A DNA stretch of 45,536 nt from the NCBI GenBank assembly GCA_030681035.1, contig JAUXUI010000040.1, forward strand, positions 1 to 45,536. The letters are read 5' to 3'. Made by a program: the position numbers and the translations under genes. Of this stretch, positions 17,497 to 26,234 are shown in pieces. The notes beneath the pieces were generated by a model that saw only the letters and a list, made by a program, of their open reading frames with translations, was not told the DNA's origin and searched no databases. The stretch comes from Lysobacteraceae bacterium. GTDB taxonomy: Bacteria; Pseudomonadota; Gammaproteobacteria; Xanthomonadales; Xanthomonadaceae. Every line of letters starts with the position of its first letter. Positions within the stretch are counted from its first letter, which is position 1.

Positions 17497-18660
17497 TCAA
17501 CGCACGATGCCATCGCTGCGCAATGCGGTGGCATCCAGCCCCAACTCCGCCAACACTTCGTTGGTGTGCTCACCGAGTGTTGGCGGTGGCCGTTGATAAC
17601 GCACCGGCGTGCCTGACAACTTCAGCGGGCTACCGATCAGAGGAATGCCGTCAATTGCGATACGCATATCGCGATCATGCGCCACTGGATGTTCCAGCGC
17701 CTGTTTCACCGTGTTTACCCGTGCCGCCGGCACACCCGCATTGGCCATGGCATCGAGCCAATACTGCACCGGCTGGGCGCTAAACAATTCTGCCAGTGCC
17801 GCGCACACTACGTCGCGGTTAAGCACCCGTGCGGCGTTGTCGCAAAACTGCGGGTCGGTGAGCCATTGCGGTTGTGCCAGGGTTTCGCACAGTTGCTGCC
17901 ATAGCTTGTCACTGGCTACGGCCAGCACAAAGTCACCATCGCTGGCGTGAAAGCTCTGGTAGGGCACGATACTGGCGTGAGCATTACCGTAGCGACGCGC
18001 ATCCTCGCCAGTGAAGCAGACGCTGCTGGCTACGTTGGAGAGCGACTGCAGTTGGGTATCGAACAACGACACATCAATGCGTTGGCCCAGGCCGCTGTGC
18101 TCGCGGGCGCGTAGTGCCGCCAGGATGGCGATCACCGCGTTCTGCCCGGTCATCAGGTCCACCAGCGCCACACCGACCTTGCTCGGTTCGCCATCAGCCG
18201 GGCCAGTGATTGCCATCAAGCCGGCTTCGGCCTGCACCACAAAATCGTATCCCGGCCACTGTGCGCCAATACCGCTGCGGCCATAGCCGGAAATCGAGCA
18301 ATAGATAATGCGCGGATTGATTGCGGCCAATTGCTCATAGCCTACCCCGAGATTCTCCGCAGTACCGGTGCGGTAGTTCTCGATCACCACGTCTGCATGC
18401 GCCGCCAGCGTCGCAATCACTGCTGCCGCTCCCGGCGCACGCAGATCTATTGCCAACGAACGCTTGTTGCGGTTGCAGCAGGCGAAGTAGGCCGACATGC
18501 CATCGCGGAACGGTGGCCCGAGTCCGCGCGTGTCATCACCGCCGAAGGGTTCGAGCTTGATTACATCCGCGCCCAGATCAGCCAAGGTCATTCCGCACCA
18601 GGGGCCGGCCAGAACGCGTGAGAGTTCGAGTACTGTGATGCCGTGCAGGGAGGGGGTCAT
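17497..18660 (-). CDS. CaiB/BaiF family (class III) CoA transferase
   Basis: Class III CoA transferases move CoA between carboxylic acids through an aspartyl-CoA intermediate. The N-terminus LHGITVLELSRVLAGPWCGMTLADLGADVIKLEP is the family signature; near residue 168 VALVDLMTGQNAVIA holds the expected catalytic Asp. The 387-residue length is typical. The protein is interdomain-linked in known members and cytoplasmic. The acyl substrate cannot be told from sequence, and no catabolic neighbours are present. It converges with ppiD (28 bp between stops) and is divergent from the SET-domain gene. Confidence 0.9.
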   Translation of the reverse strand: MTPSLHGITVLELSRVLAGPWCGMTLADLGADVIKLEPFGGDDTRGLGPPFRDGMSAYFACCNRNKRSLAIDLRAPGAAAVIATLAAHADVVIENYRTGTAENLGVGYEQLAAINPRIIYCSISGYGRSGIGAQWPGYDFVVQAEAGLMAITGPADGEPSKVGVALVDLMTGQNAVIAILAALRAREHSGLGQRIDVSLFDTQLQSLSNVASSVCFTGEDARRYGNAHASIVPYQSFHASDGDFVLAVASDKLWQQLCETLAQPQWLTDPQFCDNAARVLNRDVVCAALAELFSAQPVQYWLDAMANAGVPAARVNTVKQALEHPVAHDRDMRIAIDGIPLIGSPLKLSGTPVRYQRPPPTLGEHTNEVLAELGLDATALRSDGIVR

Positions 18661-18821
18661 GCGGCAGGAGTGCTGTCGGTATGGGTGATGGGCATATGCT
18701 GGCGGTCCGCTCGTACCTATTCAAGTAATTCTCGCAAACCTGCGTAATTGGTGTAGCAGTATGCAAGTACGGATACAATCTACCGCATTTCCTGCGCATC
18801 CCTTGCCACAAGAGCCCCGCG

Positions 18822-19190
18822 ATGTTGCTGATCGATGCCGTTGTCCGTAGCTCTTCGTATGGGCTGGGTCTGTTCACCACACAACCCTTGCGTGCGGGGT
18901 GCTGCGTTTGGCGTTGGCACCCACTTACCGAGGTGGTGGTGCCGCCGGGCCCATATCCCGCGCCGTTTGAAGAATTCCTGAGCCATTTCGGTTACCTGGC
19001 CGAGGGCATCGGCATCGTGGTCAATCTCGACAACGCACGCTACATGAACCACTCCGACTCGCCTAACCTGGTGGAGCGTGATGGCTGCAACTACGCGGCA
19101 CGAGACATCGCCGCAGGCGAGGAACTCACCTGCGATTACCGGGTGTTCGATTGCGGACTCACCTTGAGTGGGGCATTCCTGAAGCGTTGA
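18822..19190 (+). CDS. Small SET-domain protein
   Basis: The 122-residue product carries the SET-domain elements expected of S-adenosylmethionine-dependent lysine methyltransferases: SSYGLGLFTTQPLRAGC at the N-terminus, RYMNHSDSPNLV (the NHS/N-x-x-N pseudoknot motif) near residue 70, and RDIAAGEELTCDY with the late Tyr near residue 100. It is only the minimal SET core with no post-SET Cys cluster. Such short SET proteins are common in bacteria, but their substrates are mostly unknown. ATG at 18822 follows GAGCCCCGCG without a strong ribosome-binding site. No neighbour suggests a target. Confidence 0.85.
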   Translation: MLLIDAVVRSSSYGLGLFTTQPLRAGCCVWRWHPLTEVVVPPGPYPAPFEEFLSHFGYLAEGIGIVVNLDNARYMNHSDSPNLVERDGCNYAARDIAAGEELTCDYRVFDCGLTLSGAFLKR

Positions 19191-19452
19191 ATGCACATGC
19201 TCGAATTGTCAGGCCAGCAGCAGGCCAGCAGGCCAGCAGGACATCCACAAATACGCATCAACGCAGCGCGCGGTAACCGTCCAATCCACCCATCCTACGG
19301 CAACCTGTCAAAGTGATCGTTGGTGCGGATACTCGCGCCGCCGGAGCAATTGTCGAGTAGATCAGCACCAAGCCCGACAGGCTGCAAGCCCAGACGAGCG
19401 GGCTTAACTTGGGTGGATTGGCCTCAGCGCGGGCCGTGCTTGCGCTCGTAGA

Positions 19453-20406
19453 TCAAAATACCGACAAACCGGTCAGTGCGGTGAAACGATCCAGCGCCGC
19501 TGCGCCGGCCAGCGAGTTGCCTTTCTCGTCCAGGCCCGGCGACCACACCGCCAGCGACAATACATTGGGCACCACGGCCACCATGCCGCCGCCAACGCCG
19601 CTCTTTACCGGCAAGCCAACATGGAAAGCAAAATCACCGGCGGCGTCGTAGGTGCCGCAGGTGAGCATCAGCGCATTGATGCGTTTGGCGCGCTCCTGAC
19701 TGATCACCCGTTCATCGCTGTGCTGGCAACTACCGCGATTGGCGAGGTAGACAAATCCGCGAGCCAGATCCACGCAGCTCATGCGCAGCGCGCACTGGTG
19801 ATAGTAAAAATCGAGCACCGCATCCACCGGATTTTCGAGGTTGCCGAAGCTGCGGATGAAATTGGCCAGTGCCGCATTGCGGAACCCGGTTTCATGCTCG
19901 GAGCGCGCCACTTCCGGGTCCATCGGGATATCGGGATTGCAGGCGCGTTCACGCACGAAACTGAGCAGGCGCTCGCGTGCGTTGGCGTACTGCGAAAGCA
20001 CTACATCCGCCACTACGTGCGCGCCGGCGTTGATGAATGGGTTACGCGGGATGCCGCGCTCGCGTTCGAGTTGCACCAGCGAGTTGAATGCATTGCCTGA
20101 CGGTTCACGACCGACCCGCATCCACAACGCGTCGCCCACTGCTTCGAGCGCCATGGTCAGGGTGAATACCTTGGAAATGCTCTGGATCGAGAATGGTTGG
20201 TTGGCGTCGCCTACCGCGTAAACTCGGCCGTCGATGGTTGCCACCGCCATGCCGAACTGTTCGGCAGGTACCTGCGCCAGAATGGGGATGTAGTCGGCGA
20301 CTTTGCCTTTACCGACCAGTGGTTGAACTTCGCTTGCAATCTGCTCCAGAATCGCCGCAACATCTTGTTGTAAAAAGGTTTCAGGGGTGCTGTTGCAGAG
20401 CGTCAT
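19453..20406 (-). CDS. glsA: Glutaminase
   Basis: Glutaminase hydrolyses glutamine to glutamate and ammonia in the cytoplasm and belongs to the serine-dependent beta-lactamase-like fold. [13 protein letters not shown] lies near residue 35, and [14 protein letters not shown] near residue 70 contains the S-x-x-K catalytic pair; [11 protein letters not shown] and the C-terminal [12 protein letters not shown] match the family. ATG at 20406 gives 317 residues, close to the usual 308-310; the TTG at 20436 would add 10 residues. AAGG lies 9 nt before the ATG. E. coli glsB (YneH) is an equally good name. Confidence 0.93.
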   Translation of the reverse strand: MTLCNSTPETFLQQDVAAILEQIASEVQPLVGKGKVADYIPILAQVPAEQFGMAVATIDGRVYAVGDANQPFSIQSISKVFTLTMALEAVGDALWMRVGREPSGNAFNSLVQLERERGIPRNPFINAGAHVVADVVLSQYANARERLLSFVRERACNPDIPMDPEVARSEHETGFRNAALANFIRSFGNLENPVDAVLDFYYHQCALRMSCVDLARGFVYLANRGSCQHSDERVISQERAKRINALMLTCGTYDAAGDFAFHVGLPVKSGVGGGMVAVVPNVLSLAVWSPGLDEKGNSLAGAAALDRFTALTGLSVF

Positions 20407-20560
20407 GGGCTTTTGCCTTGAAAAGAGACGAATCAACGCTGCTGGGTACAGGGTGAATTGGAGCGTATTGTTGTTTGGAGAGCGCCCGATGCGTTGCGTT
20501 CAGGCCCTCTGTCGGTAACACTGCCACTGGTAATCTTGTCTTGTGATGGAAGCAGCGACA

Positions 20561-21214
20561 ATGGCCAATAGCGAAAAATCCGGGGAGTTGTCGGCTGCGA
20601 AACCATTCGGCACTTCACAGTCTCGCGTGATCACGCAAAAGCGTTTTTCTACCCGCACTCGCTTTGAGCTGGAAGAAAGCGATTTTTCTTACCGGCTCGA
20701 CACCGAAGGCAGTTCACGAACCTATCGGCTGGAGTATGCGGAGTTATCGTCAGATCGCGAAACTTTGGTCGAGCGTAACCCGTGGTGGCGCAACGTTGGC
20801 CTGTTGTGGATGCTGATTGGGGTGGCTTCGGCAGCGGTAACCTACAGCAGCAAAAACACCTTGAGTGTACCGATCTGGTTGTGGCTCGGCATGATTTGTT
20901 ACGCCGTGTACCACTTCAAGGTGATTCGCTATCAGATCATCCCGGCAGAGCGCTGTAACGTGGTGATTATCGACGACGCCACCGGCGCCGAGGTGATCCG
21001 CGAGCTGGAATCACGGCGTGTGGAGCAATTGCGCCAGCGTTTCGATTACCTCGCTGTGGATGAACATCCCGAGCAGCAGCGGCGCCGTATCGAATGGCTG
21101 GGCAAGCAGGGGGCGCTGGATGTCAATGAGGTATCGGCGCGTTTGTTGCAGCTCAATGCGTTGGCTGGGGCGAGTGCGTTGGCTGCTGAACGACGCGAGC
21201 AAGATGACGAGTGA
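20561..21214 (+). CDS. Uncharacterised two-helix membrane protein
   Basis: I do not recognise a named family. The 217-residue product has a Ser/Lys-rich N-terminus, a beta-rich segment (FELEESDFSYRLDTEG...TYRLEYAEL), two closely spaced transmembrane helices around residues 84-125 (NVGLLWMLIGVASAAVTY and VPIWLWLGMICYAVYHF), and a charged C-terminal helical tail ending with EQDDE. Topology is probably both termini in the cytoplasm. ATG at 20561 has GGAAG 8 nt upstream; GTG 20543 and ATG 20546 are also in frame. Its stop overlaps the start of a 53-residue ORF. Confidence 0.6.
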   Translation: MANSEKSGELSAAKPFGTSQSRVITQKRFSTRTRFELEESDFSYRLDTEGSSRTYRLEYAELSSDRETLVERNPWWRNVGLLWMLIGVASAAVTYSSKNTLSVPIWLWLGMICYAVYHFKVIRYQIIPAERCNVVIIDDATGAEVIRELESRRVEQLRQRFDYLAVDEHPEQQRRRIEWLGKQGALDVNEVSARLLQLNALAGASALAAERREQDDE

Positions 21215-21372
21215 TCTTCAAGCAAAATGATGCCCGCATTTACGCGTTACTGTGGTTTGCACTGGCAGGGCAGGCTTGTTCAGGGTTTGCCTTGATGCGC
21301 CCATTGATGCTGCCGATGGCTTCTGGTGTGGTGGTAAACGCGAGCTTGTTCAAGAGTGCGCGTTGCCGATGA
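21211..21372 (+). CDS. Possible 53-residue coupled small protein
   Basis: A GTG-initiated frame overlaps the preceding stop by GTGA and ends with a TGA that overlaps the next gene's start by ATGA, so all three frames are linked by 4-bp overlaps. The product begins VIFKQNDARIYALLWFALAG and is moderately hydrophobic, with one possible membrane segment. No ribosome-binding site better than AAGA is seen, and I recognise no family. The double overlap is the only argument; it could be chance in a GC-rich spacer. Confidence 0.3.
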   Translation: MIFKQNDARIYALLWFALAGQACSGFALMRPLMLPMASGVVVNASLFKSARCR

Positions 21373-22136
21373 GCCTGCCGCACGAACCAACACAAGCGCC
21401 ACTTTGGGCAGACTGCCGGATATTGCCGTGGACGGCGCCGCTGACATGGCTGAGAGCAGGTTGGGGTGATTACTGGCGGGCACCGGGATTGTCATTCATT
21501 TATGGCGCCCTGATTACCGTTCTAAGCGCAATGGTGTCTTGGTTTGCCTGGTCGCTGGGGCGATTCGCATTGCTGTCGCTGCTGTTGTCGGGATTCGTGT
21601 TTGTGGCGCCGCTGCTTGCGGTTGGCCTGTATTCGGTGAGCCGTGACCTGGGCAATCAAATGCAGCCACGGCTGCAACGCTCGTTCGAACTGGCACGGCG
21701 GATGATTGGGCAGGCTGGCGTGCTGACTTTGTTGCTGCTGGTGGTGCTGCTGGTTTGGTCACGCGCCGGTATGTTGCTGTACGCGTTGATGCCGGTGCAG
21801 GCGGGTGATCGTGGAGCACTGCTCGAACTGCTTGCCGTGGGTTCCGCCGTGGGCGCTCTGTTCGCGTCGTTTGTATTTGCGATGGTGGCGTTTTCGTTGC
21901 CGATGATTGCTGATCGCGGTGTCGATATGGTTACCGCGTGTTTGTCGAGCATCCACGCAGTGCTGCGCAACAAGCTGGCCGCAATGGTCTGGGCCGGCGC
22001 AATTGTGGTGCTGATTGCGCTGGGCGTGCTGTTGGGGCTGGTTGGCCTGATTGTGGTGATGCCATGGCTGGCTTATGCGACTTGGCATGGATATCTGGCG
22101 GTGCTGGACCCGACACCGTGGCCGCGCTTGCAGTGA
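21369..22136 (+). CDS. DUF2189-type integral membrane protein
   Basis: The 255-residue protein has about six hydrophobic helices. The N-terminal WLRAGWGDYWRAPGLSFIYGALITVLS, followed by a gap and FVFVAPLLAVGLYSVSRDL, is the pattern of DUF2189 proteins, which are found near respiratory genes in some proteobacteria but have no assigned function. The C-terminal SLPMIADRGVDMVTAC segment also fits. ATG at 21369 (MSLPHEPTQ) is chosen over 21252 by family length. It lies downstream of another membrane protein gene and upstream of the GFA-family gene. Confidence 0.75.
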   Translation: MSLPHEPTQAPLWADCRILPWTAPLTWLRAGWGDYWRAPGLSFIYGALITVLSAMVSWFAWSLGRFALLSLLLSGFVFVAPLLAVGLYSVSRDLGNQMQPRLQRSFELARRMIGQAGVLTLLLLVVLLVWSRAGMLLYALMPVQAGDRGALLELLAVGSAVGALFASFVFAMVAFSLPMIADRGVDMVTACLSSIHAVLRNKLAAMVWAGAIVVLIALGVLLGLVGLIVVMPWLAYATWHGYLAVLDPTPWPRLQ

Positions 22137-22197
22137 GCGGACACGGGCGAGCCGTCATTTGGCTTCGATGTTCGGTTGTGCGTATGGGGGCGCGGCA

Positions 22198-22614
22198 ATG
22201 AGCGAACTGCAATCACGGTGTTTGTGCGGCGGGATAACAATCACTGGAACTTTGCCCAGCCTGTGGCTGGCGCACTGTCACTGTAGCCAATGCCAACGCG
22301 CGCATGGCGCCGCGTTCGTAACCTGGATCGGCATGCGCGCTGATGGCTGCGAGGTACACGATGCTGCACACCTGTTGCGCTGGTATGCATCCTCTTCGGT
22401 TGCCGAGCGTGGATTTTGTTCGCGCTGCGGCAGTTCGTTGGCGTTTCGTTCGAGCCGCTGGCCCGACGAGTTGCATCTAGCCGTCGCCAATCTCACCAGC
22501 GCGCCCGACCGCTTGCCGCAGGCGCATGTATTCTGGGACACACATGTGGACTGGGTGGCGCTGGCCGATGACGGTTTGCCACGCAAGCACAGCATCGATT
22601 CGGATGCCGTATAA
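22198..22614 (+). CDS. GFA/CENP-V family zinc-binding protein
   Basis: The 138-residue protein belongs to the family of glutathione-dependent formaldehyde-activating enzyme-like proteins. The zinc ligands are visible: CLCGGITI near residue 8, HCHCSQCQRAHGAAF near 32, and GFCSRCGSSLAFRSS near 75. Many members are not proven enzymes; a role in thiol or aldehyde detoxification is only family-level inference. ATG at 22198 has GGGGGCG upstream. Its TAA abuts the GTG of the pseudouridine synthase gene with no gap, suggesting one operon. Confidence 0.85.
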   Translation: MSELQSRCLCGGITITGTLPSLWLAHCHCSQCQRAHGAAFVTWIGMRADGCEVHDAAHLLRWYASSSVAERGFCSRCGSSLAFRSSRWPDELHLAVANLTSAPDRLPQAHVFWDTHVDWVALADDGLPRKHSIDSDAV

Positions 22615-23544
22615 GTGAAACCGCACATGGTCAATCCACTGCCAGCACGCGGTACCGTCGCCGCGAGCCGCCTGCAGTTGCCGCCGGGGCCGTGGACGAG
22701 CATGCTCGATTGCCTGTGCGCACGGTTTCCGGCGATCAGTCGCGCGCACTGGCTGGATCGCATCGCGCGCGGCCGGGTGCTGGATGCGAACGGGACGCCG
22801 ATTGCGGTGGATGCGCCGTATCGCGTCGGCGCGCAGATCCGCTATTTTCGTGAAGTGGCCGACGAGGCCCCAATCGCGGCAACCGAATCGGTGCTTTATG
22901 CCGATGCGCATCTGGTGGTCGCCGACAAGCCGCATGGGTTGCCGGTGACGCCTGCTGGCAAGTTCGTTAGCGAGACGTTGCTGAGGCGGCTGATTCACCG
23001 CCTCGACAATCCCGATCTGGTGCCGCTGCACCGCATCGATCGCGCTACCGCCGGGTTGGTGCTGTTTTCCGCCAACCCGCGCAGCCGCGCGGCATATCAC
23101 GCGCTGTTTCGCGAGCGAGGCATCGACAAGGGTTACGAGGCATTGGCGCGGCCACTGCCGGCACTGACGTTTCCACTGACGCGGCGCAGCCGGCTGCTGC
23201 GCGGCGAGCCATTTTTCCGAATGAGGGAGGGCGAGGGCGAGCCCAACAGCGAATCCCGGGTGGCGGTGATCGAGCGTGGCGAGCATTTATGGCGTTATGC
23301 GTTGACACCATTGACCGGGCGCAAGCATCAGTTGCGGGTACACATGGCAGCGCTCGGCGCGCCGATCATCAATGATCGTTGCTATCCGGTGCTATGCGAC
23401 GCGAACCCGGACGGCTCTGAACGGCCGTTACAGTTGCTGGCCAAATCGTTGACGTTCGTGGACCCGCTTGATGGGCGGCAGCGCCGGTTTGAGAGTGCCT
23501 TGACACTTGATCTGCTGCACCTTGCCGCAGACACGGTATTCTGA
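22615..23544 (+). CDS. RluA-family pseudouridine synthase
   Basis: It isomerises uridine to pseudouridine in rRNA or tRNA. The 309-residue protein has an S4-like N-terminal region (SRAHWLDRIARGRVLDANG), then VVADKPHGLPVTPAG and the catalytic motif PLHRIDRATAGLVLF with the essential Asp near residue 143, and later TGRKHQLRVHMAALG. The exact target site cannot be assigned; length and start resemble RluA-like proteins of Xanthomonadales. Start is GTG at 22615, directly after the preceding stop; an ATG four codons later is an alternative. Confidence 0.88.
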   Translation: MKPHMVNPLPARGTVAASRLQLPPGPWTSMLDCLCARFPAISRAHWLDRIARGRVLDANGTPIAVDAPYRVGAQIRYFREVADEAPIAATESVLYADAHLVVADKPHGLPVTPAGKFVSETLLRRLIHRLDNPDLVPLHRIDRATAGLVLFSANPRSRAAYHALFRERGIDKGYEALARPLPALTFPLTRRSRLLRGEPFFRMREGEGEPNSESRVAVIERGEHLWRYALTPLTGRKHQLRVHMAALGAPIINDRCYPVLCDANPDGSERPLQLLAKSLTFVDPLDGRQRRFESALTLDLLHLAADTVF

Positions 23545-23575
23545 GCGCCACTCTCGGTTACTTGTTGTGGTGCCC

Positions 23576-24112
23576 ATGCGCAATCTCTTGCAGGATCAAT
23601 TGCTCAAAGCCGGTCTGGTCAAAAAGTCCAAAGTGGCGCAGGTGGTGCGCGAGCAGGCCAAACAGCGCAACGCAAAGGGCGCGGCGGCGGCAAACGCCGA
23701 AAAAGTCGATGTGCAGCGGCTGCAAGCCGAGCGTGCCGAGCGAGATCGGCAACTGGCGGCGGAGCGTAATGCACAGACACGAAGCAACGAGCGTATCGCG
23801 CAGATTCGCCAGATCATCGCTACCCAACAGGTATCGAGTGAAGGTGAGATCGAGTACCGCTTCACCGATGCGGGCAAGATCCGCAGCGTGCTGGTCAACC
23901 CGGCTCTTCGCGCACAATTGGCGGCCGGTACGCTGGTGATCGTGCGCCACGGCGACAGCTATGCGCTGATCCCGCGCGCGGCAGCGGACAAGGTGTACGA
24001 GCGGGATGCGGCGATGATCGTGCTCGACCATCGACGCGACGACGCGACCGGAAAGACTGATGCCGACGCGTTTTATGATCGTTTCAAGGTGCCCGACGAT
24101 TTGATCTGGTAA
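23576..24112 (+). CDS. DUF2058 (YaiL-like) protein
   Basis: The 178-residue protein starts MRNLLQDQLLKAGLVKKSK, the family hallmark, followed by a highly charged coiled-coil region (about residues 20-80, rich in Arg, Glu, Gln and Ala), and ends with a folded domain (IEYRFTDAGKIRSVLVNPALRAQLAAG). E. coli YaiL is the best-known relative; function is not established, with a nucleoprotein role proposed. ATG at 23576 is fixed by the family start. It ends 24 bp from the convergent pseudouridine synthase-like gene. Confidence 0.82.
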   Translation: MRNLLQDQLLKAGLVKKSKVAQVVREQAKQRNAKGAAAANAEKVDVQRLQAERAERDRQLAAERNAQTRSNERIAQIRQIIATQQVSSEGEIEYRFTDAGKIRSVLVNPALRAQLAAGTLVIVRHGDSYALIPRAAADKVYERDAAMIVLDHRRDDATGKTDADAFYDRFKVPDDLIW

Positions 24113-24136
24113 TCGGCGCCGCGCACTACGTGCTCG

Positions 24137-24853
24137 TCAAAGCCGTTGATCCGATGGCAGATGGCGCCATTCGCCAACCGGCATTTTCGCCAGTGGCACA
24201 CGGCCAATACGGATGCGCCGCAACGCCAGCACCTGCAGGCCGACATCGGCGCACATCGAAACGATCTGCCCGGGTTGTACCGGGCTGAGCGCGAAGCGCA
24301 GGCGGAACTCGTTCTGCCAGCTCACCTTGCACGGTGGCAGGTTACGCTCGTTGAAACGCAGACCGTGCTGCAGTCGTTGCAGGCCGTTTGCGGCAATGTT
24401 ACCAGCCACTTCAACCACGATCTCCTGTTCGATCCGGTTGCTGTCCTCGCGCATGCGTCGCAGCAATGCGCTGTCCTGGGTTACCACCACCAGGCCACTG
24501 GCTTGTGCTTCCAGTGGCATCACAACCGAGAGCTTGGTGAAATGCCGGCGCAGGATGGCAATGCCGCTGTCATCGCCCAGCCAGCGCTTGTCGCTACTCA
24601 GCAACGCTTCAAGCGACGTGATATCGCCGGCAAGGCCGGCCGGTTTATGCAGCAGCAGGGTTGCCGGTTCGGGTGCGGCGAGCCGGGCATCGGGCGACAG
24701 CATGATGCGCTGCTTCACCACGATGAATTGTGGTGCGTCCACCACCTTGCCATCGACCAGCACCCAGCCGCCCATGATGTATTGCTCGGCCTCGCGCCGT
24801 GAGCAATTGGCTAATTCCATGACGCGTTTGGTGAGGCGTATCGGCTCGGGCAT
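24137..24853 (-). CDS. RsuA/RluF-family pseudouridine synthase homologue with altered catalytic motif
   Basis: The 238-residue protein has an N-terminal S4 RNA-binding domain (IRLTKRVMELANCSRREAEQ and GWVLVDGKVV) and a RsuA-type core (LLLHKPAGL near residue 72, and the C-terminal RRIRIGRVPLAKMPVGEWRHL). In the family, G-R-L-D-x-x-[ST]-x-G-L carries the catalytic Asp; here the aligned stretch is MPLEAQASGLVVVTQD, with Glu in the Asp position and no Arg before it. The protein may be inactive, a binding-only homologue, or act with Glu. ATG at 24853 follows the usual start; the frame extends upstream without support. Confidence 0.78.
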   Translation of the reverse strand: MPEPIRLTKRVMELANCSRREAEQYIMGGWVLVDGKVVDAPQFIVVKQRIMLSPDARLAAPEPATLLLHKPAGLAGDITSLEALLSSDKRWLGDDSGIAILRRHFTKLSVVMPLEAQASGLVVVTQDSALLRRMREDSNRIEQEIVVEVAGNIAANGLQRLQHGLRFNERNLPPCKVSWQNEFRLRFALSPVQPGQIVSMCADVGLQVLALRRIRIGRVPLAKMPVGEWRHLPSDQRL

Positions 24854-25012
24854 GGCAACGATCGGGGGACGGGGCTGGCATTGTAACCAATGCAGTGCCG
24901 GGTCATTGCGGCGGCACGTTGGTGCCGGATGAGCCGATGGCGGTGGCCAACGCTTGGGTTGCAGCAAACCATGAAGTGCCGGCGCTTGGCGCGCACCTGA
25001 CAGCACGAGATG

Positions 25013-26125
25013 TCACTCGATCACTGGATTGCCAGCCGCTACCGCTAAGCGATTGCGCCCCGCCTGTTTGGCGCGATACAGGGCGCGGTCCGCAGCTTCC
25101 ACCCATTCGCGCAGGCCAAGTCCGGCTGCGGGTGGTTCAGCCAGGCCGATGCTGACCGAGCAGCGCAGATCGGGGTATCGCGCAAACCGCAATGCCTCGA
25201 TGCTGGCACGCAAGCGTTCTGCTGCCGCTTGTGCTTCGAATAACGCAGCGGGCATCGCGACCACAAACTCATCGCCGCCCAGGCGGCCGGCAATGCTGTC
25301 GGGGCGCAACTTGCTGCGGATCAGATCAGCAACGGCACGTAGCACATCGTCGCCCACCACATGGCCGTAACGGTCGTTGATGACCTTGAAGTTGTCCGCG
25401 TCAAGCGCCATCACGATAGCCGGCGTGCCGCTGCCATGGTGCTGTGCCAGAAGGGCTTCAGCCTGAACCTGCCAATGGTTGCGGCTGTCGAGCTGGGTCA
25501 GCGTGTCGCGCTCGGTCAGTTGTTTGAGTTGCAGGTTTTGCGCCTGCACCCGGCGCACCAGGCGATAGCTGCTTACGCTCACCGCTATCGCGTGGATGAT
25601 GATGATCGGCAGGGTTGCCAGCAGCACCGTCATGCTGGTCTGCGGTTGAAAGGCAAAGCCGGTGAGCGCGCCCCCCGCCACGATCGCGAGCAGCATGCCG
25701 GGCAGCGAGCGGCGCCACAGGCCACGCACGCCGGTATTGATCTTGTCGGCCATCACCGTGGTGATCAACATCACCGAGGGCAGGGTGTTGAAGTGCATCA
25801 TCGGCGCCCAACTGCCGGCGAACAGCGAGTCGATCACGAAATTGCGCAGTTCGGCGTGCAACGGATCGCGGCTGTGTCGCGCCAATTGGTAGGCAAGATG
25901 CGGCCACAGCAGGCAGGTGAACACGAGCCACACCCAACTCGGCCAAGAGGCATGCAGTTCCAACAGCACCATGCTCAATGGCAGCGCTGCCAGGCCCATG
26001 CCAAGTACGCGCAGCTTGTACGTGCGCTGATGCAGTGATCGCAGGTAGGGGGCGCGCGCGCTGGCCGATGCCGGTTGTTGCGCTATGGCGATCGGCGGGT
26101 CGGGCATCAAGTGGGCAATTCCCAA
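25013..26125 (-). CDS. Diguanylate cyclase with MASE2 membrane sensor
   Basis: It makes the second messenger cyclic di-GMP from two GTP. The N-terminal half (about residues 35-190) is a MASE2 domain with several membrane helices, as in AdrA/DgcC; LRVLGMGLAALPLSMVLLE and CLLWPHLAYQLARHSRDP are characteristic. The GGDEF domain follows from LTERDTLTQLDSRNHW, with GRLGGDEFVVAMP as the intact active-site motif. The upstream inhibitory site should be R-x-x-D; here it reads RPDS, so the Asp is displaced and product feedback may be lost. The start could be ATG at 26125 or 26107. It is divergent from the YbiI-like gene. Confidence 0.9.
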   Translation of the reverse strand: MGIAHLMPDPPIAIAQQPASASARAPYLRSLHQRTYKLRVLGMGLAALPLSMVLLELHASWPSWVWLVFTCLLWPHLAYQLARHSRDPLHAELRNFVIDSLFAGSWAPMMHFNTLPSVMLITTVMADKINTGVRGLWRRSLPGMLLAIVAGGALTGFAFQPQTSMTVLLATLPIIIIHAIAVSVSSYRLVRRVQAQNLQLKQLTERDTLTQLDSRNHWQVQAEALLAQHHGSGTPAIVMALDADNFKVINDRYGHVVGDDVLRAVADLIRSKLRPDSIAGRLGGDEFVVAMPAALFEAQAAAERLRASIEALRFARYPDLRCSVSIGLAEPPAAGLGLREWVEAADRALYRAKQAGRNRLAVAAGNPVIE

Positions 26126-26234
26126 GCGGATGGTTTACGGATTGGCAACCAAACGGGTTCCGCCGCCTGCACCATTCAGCACCATCGCGCTATCCTTGCA
26201 CGCGAACACGAGTGCTGCAAATCAGGAGACCGCC

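Noticed and set aside
19210-19242. Short tandem CAGGCCAG-type repeat
   Set aside because: Only about three units in 30 bp; no element or gene is linked to it.
19281-19421. 11-bp inverted repeat CCAATCCACCC / GGGTGGATTGG as a possible small element
   Set aside because: The ends are short, have no target duplication and the interior has no structure.
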